Source of the DNA: Dactylosporangium roseum | GTDB taxonomy: Bacteria > Actinomycetota > Actinomycetes > Mycobacteriales > Micromonosporaceae | DNA: 64,000 bases | Direction: 5' to 3' | Assembly (NCBI RefSeq): GCF_025264685.1 | Contig: NZ_CP073721.1 | Span: 4,021,001 to 4,085,000 of the forward strand | In this document: positions 59,812 to 64,000 of the stretch, one piece after another | Layout: each line of letters opens with the position of its first letter | Numbering within the stretch: the first letter of the stretch is position 1 | Position numbers and translations under genes: made by a program | The notes under the pieces: generated by a model | The model's database searches: none | Seen by the model: the letters and a program-made list of their open reading frames with translations, nothing else | Told to the model about the DNA's origin: nothing

Positions 59812-61044
59812 GTGGATGAGCTGCCCATCGGCCGCCGCGTGGCGTACTGGCGGAACCGGCGGAGGATGTCGCAGCAGGTCTTCGCCGATCGGCTCGGCAA
59901 GTCGAAGAGCTGGGTCGACAAGGTGGAGCGCGGGGTGCGCCGGCTCGACAAGTTCTCCGTCGTGTACGAGATCGCCGATGTGTTGCAGCTCGACGTGCAG
60001 ATCCTGCTCGGCAAGGACCCGGAGCGCCGGCCGGAGAACCCCAGCGGCGTCGACCAGGTCGAGGTCGAGGAGATCCGCGCCGCTCTGGAGCGGTACGACC
60101 AGATCAGCGCCTTCTTCTACGCCCCGCCGGAGCCGCCGCCGCTGAGCGAGATGCGCAAGGCGGTCACCCACGCCTGGCTGTCGTTCCAGCACGCGAAGTA
60201 CGGCGCGCTCGCCCGCACCCTGCCCCGCCTCCTGCGGGAGGCGCAGGCCGCCGACACCGCCTACGGCGACGGCCGGTATGCGCGGGAGGCCGCCCATCTG
60301 CTCGGGCAGGTCTACCAGATCTCCGCGGCGGTGTTGCGCAAGCTCGGCGAGCACGAGCTGTCCTGGCTCGCCGCGGACCGCGGGGTCATCGTTTCGCAGC
60401 GTGCCGGCGACCAACTGCTGGCCGGTGTGGCCACGACGCGGGTCGCGATGGCGCTGCTGTCCCTGGGGCGGGCGCGACCCGCACTGGAGATGAACCTCAA
60501 TGTCGCCAATCGGCTCGCTCCCGGTGTCGGTGGCAACGACAGCTCGCCCGAACGGCTCTCGGTCTACGGTCAGCTCCTGTTGCAGGGTGCCATGGCGGCG
60601 GCCCGGATCGGTGACGGTGCGACGGTCCGGGACCTGCTGGCCGGTGCCGAGGAGGCGTCGCGCGGTCTCGACGGCGACGCCAACTACTACTGGACCTGTT
60701 TCGGGCCGACGAACGTCCAGCTCCATTGTGCGGCGGCCGCCGTCGAGCTCGGTGAGGGCCGGACGGCGGTGGAGGTGCACGAACGGCTGGACCCTGAGGG
60801 GTTCAACGCGTTGCTGCCGGAGCGCCGGGCGCAGCACTATCTCGATCAGGCGCGGGCCCGGGCGCTGATCGGCGACATCGACGTGGCCAGCGAGATGTTG
60901 CTGGAGGGTGATCGGCTGGCCCCGGCCGAGATCCGTTGCCGGCCGCTGGCCCACGAGGTGCTCAGCGACGTGCTGCGCCGCACCCGGGGCACTCCGCCAG
61001 CTTCGGTCGCCGAACTGGCCGAACATCTCAGCGTCGGCGTGTAG
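59812..61044 (+). CDS. XRE-family regulator with TPR-like C-terminal domain
   Basis: 410 residues from GTG 59812, with GGAGG 8 bases upstream. RRVAYWRNRRRMSQQVFADRLGKSKSWVDKVERGVRRLDKFSVVYEIADVL is the helix-turn-helix; the rest is alpha-helical repeats (e.g. YGALARTLPRLLREAQAADTAYGD and RTAVEVHERLDPEG), like many Streptomyces and Actinoplanes regulators of development and secondary metabolism. The helical part probably binds a small molecule or peptide. It has no adjacent target gene. Confidence 0.88.
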   Translation: MDELPIGRRVAYWRNRRRMSQQVFADRLGKSKSWVDKVERGVRRLDKFSVVYEIADVLQLDVQILLGKDPERRPENPSGVDQVEVEEIRAALERYDQISAFFYAPPEPPPLSEMRKAVTHAWLSFQHAKYGALARTLPRLLREAQAADTAYGDGRYAREAAHLLGQVYQISAAVLRKLGEHELSWLAADRGVIVSQRAGDQLLAGVATTRVAMALLSLGRARPALEMNLNVANRLAPGVGGNDSSPERLSVYGQLLLQGAMAAARIGDGATVRDLLAGAEEASRGLDGDANYYWTCFGPTNVQLHCAAAAVELGEGRTAVEVHERLDPEGFNALLPERRAQHYLDQARARALIGDIDVASEMLLEGDRLAPAEIRCRPLAHEVLSDVLRRTRGTPPASVAELAEHLSVGV

Positions 61045-61368
61045 GGAGTGCTCGCCGAGCTGTGCCCACCGTTCGTGAGTAGCCACAGCAGCGGGCTGCA
61101 GCGCAGGTGCGCGGGCCGGCGGTGCCCGTCCTAACATCCACGGGACGAGCCGGCGCCGACGATGCCCCTGAGACTCACCCCGCAGCGCCCTGCCATGCGC
61201 GTAGCTTCGGTGCTGGGCCTACGAGACGTGCGGGAGAGCCCGGCTGGACGGCGGTTGAGCTGGGCGGCTGATCCAGGGGCGATGCCGGCGAAGGAGAACC
61301 GCCGCGCAGGTCTCCTTGCCGTATCCGGATCACGGCTGGACGCCGGCGGGTTCGCGAGGAGGCGGATC
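61045..61368 (+). other. Structured intergenic leader of the phosphoribosyltransferase gene
   Basis: 324 bases without a credible gene. The downstream part has AAGGAGA (61291-61297) perfectly complementary to TCTCCTT (61311-61317), and ACGTGCGGGAGAGCCC followed by GGCGAAGGAGAACC, which recalls parts of the glycine riboswitch. The expected CTCTCAGG segment is not found. It may be a long 5' leader; no ribosome-binding-site masking is clear. Confidence 0.3.
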
Positions 61369-62733
61369 ATGATCCTCGGGAACCGGGTCTTCGGAAACCG
61401 GATCGACGCGGGCCGGCAGCTCGCCCGGAAGCTGTTCTACCTGCGTGGCCAGAATGTCGTGGTGCTGGGCCTGCCGCGCGGTGGCGTACCGGTGGCCTAC
61501 CAGGTCGCCGAGGCACTCCAGGCCCCGCTCGACGTGCTCATCGTGCGGAAGCTGGGCGTCCCGCAGCAGCCCGAGCTCGGCATGGGCGCGATCGGTGAGG
61601 ACGGTGTCCGCGTCCTCAACCCGCGGGTGATCCGTCTCGCGGGCGTCACCGGCGACGAGCTGGCAGAGGTCGAGGAGTCCGAACGGGCCGTGTTGGCCGG
61701 CCGTGCCCGGCTGCTGCGCGGGGAACGTCCCGCGGAGGATCTCGTCGGGCGTACCGTGGTGATCGTCGACGACGGCATCGCCACCGGCTCCACCGCTCGC
61801 GCCGCCTGCCAGGTGGCCCGTGCCCGCGGCGCGGCCCGCATCGTCCTGGCCGTTCCGGTGGCGCCGGCCGACCTGATCGAGGCACTGCGCCGCGCGGCCG
61901 ACGATGTGCTCTGCGTGCGGGCCCCGAGCCGGCTGTCGTCGATCGGCCAGTGGTACGCCGACTTCCACCCCACCTCGGACGGGGAGGTTCGCGAGCTGCT
62001 CATTCGCGCCGCCGTCCAGCGGTTGTCCGCCGGAGTGCCGGCCGCCGCCGAGCAGCGTCACGGGTTGCCCGGCCGCGACGAGGAGGTCGTGATCAGCACC
62101 GGATACCTCCACCTCGTCGGGCATCTCACCCTGCCGCCGGACGCGAGCGGGCTGGTGCTGTTCGTGCACGGCAGCGGCAGCAGCCGCCACAGTCCGCGCA
62201 ACCAGTACGTGGCCCTCGTCCTCAACCAGGCGGGCCTGGGCACCTTGCTGTTCGACCTGCTCACCTCGGAGGAGGCGGCGAACAGGGCCAACGTGTTCGA
62301 CATCGAGCTGCTCGCCGAACGGCTCGCCGACGTCAGCGCCTGGGCGCACGATCAGCCCTGGGGCCGTGACCTGAGCATCGGGTGGTTCGGCGCCAGCACG
62401 GGCGCGGGAGCGGCGCTGTGGGCCGCGGGGGAGCCGCACTCCGGCGTCGCCGCGATCGTCTCCAGAGGCGGCCGCCCCGACCTGGCCGGACCGCGACTGC
62501 CCGCCGTCACCGCACCCACGCTCCTCATCGTCGGCGCCCTGGACACCGAGGTGCTGGCCCTCAACCGGGCCGCGCGAGCCCAGTTGCGCTGCCCCGGCGA
62601 TCTCGTCGTGGTTCCCGGCGCCACGCATCTGTTCGAAGAGCCGGGCACGCTGACCGCGGCGGCCCGCCACGCCGAGGCCTGGTTCACCACCCATCTCCGC
62701 CACGTCGTCGACGCGGGCCACCCACCCGCCTGA
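61369..62733 (+). CDS. Phosphoribosyltransferase fused to an alpha/beta hydrolase
   Basis: 454 residues from ATG 61369 behind GAGGAGGCGGATC. Residues 1-210 are a type I PRTase-like domain: GGVPVAYQVAEALQAPLDVLIVRKLGVP and the PRPP loop VVIVDDGIATGSTARAA. Residues 235-450 are a dienelactone hydrolase-like domain with HGSGSSRHSPRN, nucleophile elbow WFGASTGAGAAL (Ser), LIVGALDTEVL (Asp) and PGATHLFEEPG (His). This fused layout resembles Rv0571c of Mycobacterium, a member of the DosR dormancy set. It lies opposite a tandem universal stress protein. Confidence 0.9.
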   Translation: MILGNRVFGNRIDAGRQLARKLFYLRGQNVVVLGLPRGGVPVAYQVAEALQAPLDVLIVRKLGVPQQPELGMGAIGEDGVRVLNPRVIRLAGVTGDELAEVEESERAVLAGRARLLRGERPAEDLVGRTVVIVDDGIATGSTARAACQVARARGAARIVLAVPVAPADLIEALRRAADDVLCVRAPSRLSSIGQWYADFHPTSDGEVRELLIRAAVQRLSAGVPAAAEQRHGLPGRDEEVVISTGYLHLVGHLTLPPDASGLVLFVHGSGSSRHSPRNQYVALVLNQAGLGTLLFDLLTSEEAANRANVFDIELLAERLADVSAWAHDQPWGRDLSIGWFGASTGAGAALWAAGEPHSGVAAIVSRGGRPDLAGPRLPAVTAPTLLIVGALDTEVLALNRAARAQLRCPGDLVVVPGATHLFEEPGTLTAAARHAEAWFTTHLRHVVDAGHPPA

Positions 62734-62759
62734 GGAGAGGCCGTGCCGTGCCGGACAGT

Positions 62760-63677
62760 TCATCCGCCATCCGTGCCGCCCCCCGTCGCGGAAGCCGGTG
62801 AGATCCCGGTCTGCCCGGCCGCGGCGGGGCCGGGGCCGTGCGCGACCAGGACGGGGCAGGCGGCGTGCTCCAGGACGCGTCGCATCACAGATGGGTTCGG
62901 CGGCTGCACACGGTCGGTGGGGCATCGTGTGCCGAGCACCATCAGGGCGGCCCATTGCGACACCACCGCGAGTGTCTCGACCGCGTCGCCGGGCTCGCCG
63001 CGCACCTCGACGTCGAGGTACGGATACTTGGCGCACCAGGGCGCCGCGGCGTCGCGCAGCGCTTCGTGGACGGCGGTTTCGTCGGCGCAGAGGTTCGTGC
63101 CGTGCTGCTGACCCGGTCGCCACAGGTCGGGATGGGACCAGGCCTGGACGACGACGAGCCGGCTGCCGCGCCCGGCGGCCTCCTCGAAGGCGAGGCGCAG
63201 CGCGCGCCGGGCCGAGTCGGAGCCGTCGAAGCCGACGGCAACCGGGTCGGCACCGGGCAACGCCGCGTCGGGCGCCGCCCAGCGCCGGGCGTCATGGACG
63301 ATGAGCACCGGACAGTCGGCCCACACGCCCAGTGCTTCGCTCACCGATCCCAGCGGCTTGTGGCCGCCGCCGGCGCCGCGGCCGCCGACCACGAGCAGGC
63401 GGGCCTCCGTGGCGTGCCGCCGCAGGACCCGGACCGGCGCGCCGTGCTCGGTGCTGCCGATCGCCGCGACACCGACCCGCCACCGCCGGGCCTCGGCCGC
63501 GGCCTCCGCCGCGATGTCCGGGCCGCCGGGTGGCGCGGCGAGGTCCCGAGGCAGCACGTTGACGGCCACGAGTGTGCGGGTGTAGCGGTGGGCCAGGTCG
63601 GCAGCCCAGCGCAGTGCGCCGACGCTGTCCGCCGATCCGTCGACACCGACGACGATTGGCCCGTACTGGTAGGCCAT
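62760..63677 (-). CDS. Tandem universal stress protein
   Basis: 305 residues from ATG 63677. Two USP domains: IVVGVDGSADSVGALRWAADLA (1-140) and AVGFDGSDSARRALRLAFEEA (150-290). The first has the ATP-binding GGRGAGGGHKPLGSVSEAL (G-2x-G-9x-G-S/T); the second has GTRCPTDRVQPPNPSVMRRV, a degenerate version. Such proteins are induced by hypoxia, nitric oxide or growth arrest in actinobacteria. It is convergent with the PRTase/hydrolase gene, 26 bases apart. Confidence 0.93.
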   Translation of the reverse strand: MAYQYGPIVVGVDGSADSVGALRWAADLAHRYTRTLVAVNVLPRDLAAPPGGPDIAAEAAAEARRWRVGVAAIGSTEHGAPVRVLRRHATEARLLVVGGRGAGGGHKPLGSVSEALGVWADCPVLIVHDARRWAAPDAALPGADPVAVGFDGSDSARRALRLAFEEAAGRGSRLVVVQAWSHPDLWRPGQQHGTNLCADETAVHEALRDAAAPWCAKYPYLDVEVRGEPGDAVETLAVVSQWAALMVLGTRCPTDRVQPPNPSVMRRVLEHAACPVLVAHGPGPAAAGQTGISPASATGGGTDGG

Positions 63678-63973
63678 CGGATGCGCCCCCGTCCCTCGGC
63701 CGGCGGACCTGGGTGCTGTGTACTGCTTCGTTCCAGCGTGCCGCCCTGGATGTCGCCTGCCCATGGCCGAACGTCGCAAACGAGGATGTCGCGGGTCGCG
63801 GCGCCGGAGAAGCGGCGACGTCCGCGAGGTCGGGTGCGGTGCGGGCCGGGTAGCACTGCCCGCCGGCTCCGGGACCTGCGCCCCTACCGGCTGGCCGCCG
63901 GTCCGCGTCACTGTGAAGGAGAGAGGGATTCGCTGAAAGTGCGGCCGCCTGTCGGGTACCCCTGGGAGTTGCC
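63678..63973. other. Divergent intergenic region between the USP gene and the next gene
   Basis: About 300 bases with no convincing coding sequence; any promoter must serve the USP gene (leftward) and the gene starting at 63974 (rightward). No clear DosR-type box was found. Confidence 0.4.
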
Positions 63974-64000
63974 ATGACGACGACATCATCGGCCACCTGG
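63974..64000 (+). CDS. First codons of a downstream gene, cut off by the window end
   Basis: ATG 63974 has GGGAG 5 bases upstream and reads MTTTSSATW before the window ends. It is divergent from the universal stress protein, so it may be another stress-response gene. Identity cannot be determined. Confidence 0.4.

Noticed and set aside
63678..63973. Possible DosR box upstream of the universal stress protein
   Set aside because: GGGACC-like pieces occur but without the matching half-site; GC-rich chance matches are expected.

Overview
This 64 kb window is very GC-rich, with GTG starts, many 4-bp start/stop overlaps and actinobacterial families throughout (MmcQ/YjbR, Spo0M, BldD-type XRE regulators, tandem universal stress protein, PadR-coupled membrane protein, Pls/PosA-type synthetase). 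It reads as chromosome of a filamentous actinobacterium; Micromonosporaceae (Actinoplanes/Dactylosporangium-like) is my best guess, an impression rather than a proof.

Layout. 0-9 kb: the tail of a Cu/Zn superoxide dismutase, then a tightly packed five-gene cluster: a single-module membrane NRPS of the epsilon-poly-L-lysine synthetase (Pls) type, an amidinotransferase-fold protein with altered catalytic residues, a BPL_N/glutaminase-like protein, a polytopic acyltransferase-like membrane protein fused to the N-terminal part of an IS5-type transposase, and a second, membrane-anchored BPL_N protein. A long hairpin repeat closes the cluster. 9-15 kb: Hsp70-like membrane chimera, small hypotheticals, decayed gene fragments, a secreted protein, MmcQ/YjbR, and a divergent TetR/cupin pair. 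15.4-19.5 kb: glycerol operon glpF-glpK-glpD. 19.5-21.05 kb: a complete IS4-family element with 18-bp inverted repeats and a 10-bp target duplication, inserted in a genomic palindromic repeat. 21-25 kb: class IV aminotransferase, TerC with a probable Mn2+ (yybP-ykoY) riboswitch, a frameshifted ArsB/NhaD-type transporter and a GNAT. 25-31 kb: membrane hypotheticals, YccF, Spo0M, and a BNR propeller coupled to a MoaD/ThiS-like protein. 31-37 kb: FAD/Fe-S oxidase, TrpB2, and an ABC exporter locus destroyed by a deletion. 37-46 kb: a PAS-GGDEF-EAL membrane protein, GNAT, methyltransferase, secreted TIM-barrel-like protein and a UvrA2-type ATPase. 46-56 kb: small accessory genes, an expansin-like protein, PadR and its membrane partner, an M23 peptidase, an ArsR-SRPBCC-DHFR-like operon, a serine beta-lactamase-like protein, and a broken berberine-bridge oxidase. 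56-64 kb: membrane Ser/Thr kinase, UPF0104 flippase-like protein, XRE regulator, phosphoribosyltransferase/hydrolase fusion, tandem universal stress protein, and the first codons of a further gene.

Two themes stand out. First, the Pls-like cluster could make or modify a small cationic peptide polymer: the synthetase has A and PCP domains and three hexapeptide-repeat acceptor-like domains between membrane helices, but no condensation or thioesterase domain, and the neighbouring gene has an arginine-enzyme fold. Its product cannot be read from the sequence. Second, the window is peppered with at least two families of long hairpin repeats present in more than one copy, plus several single-copy palindromes. 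One repeat is the landing site of the IS4 element and another palindrome sits exactly between two truncated genes, so they look like rearrangement hot spots. Six loci are truncated, deleted or frameshifted.
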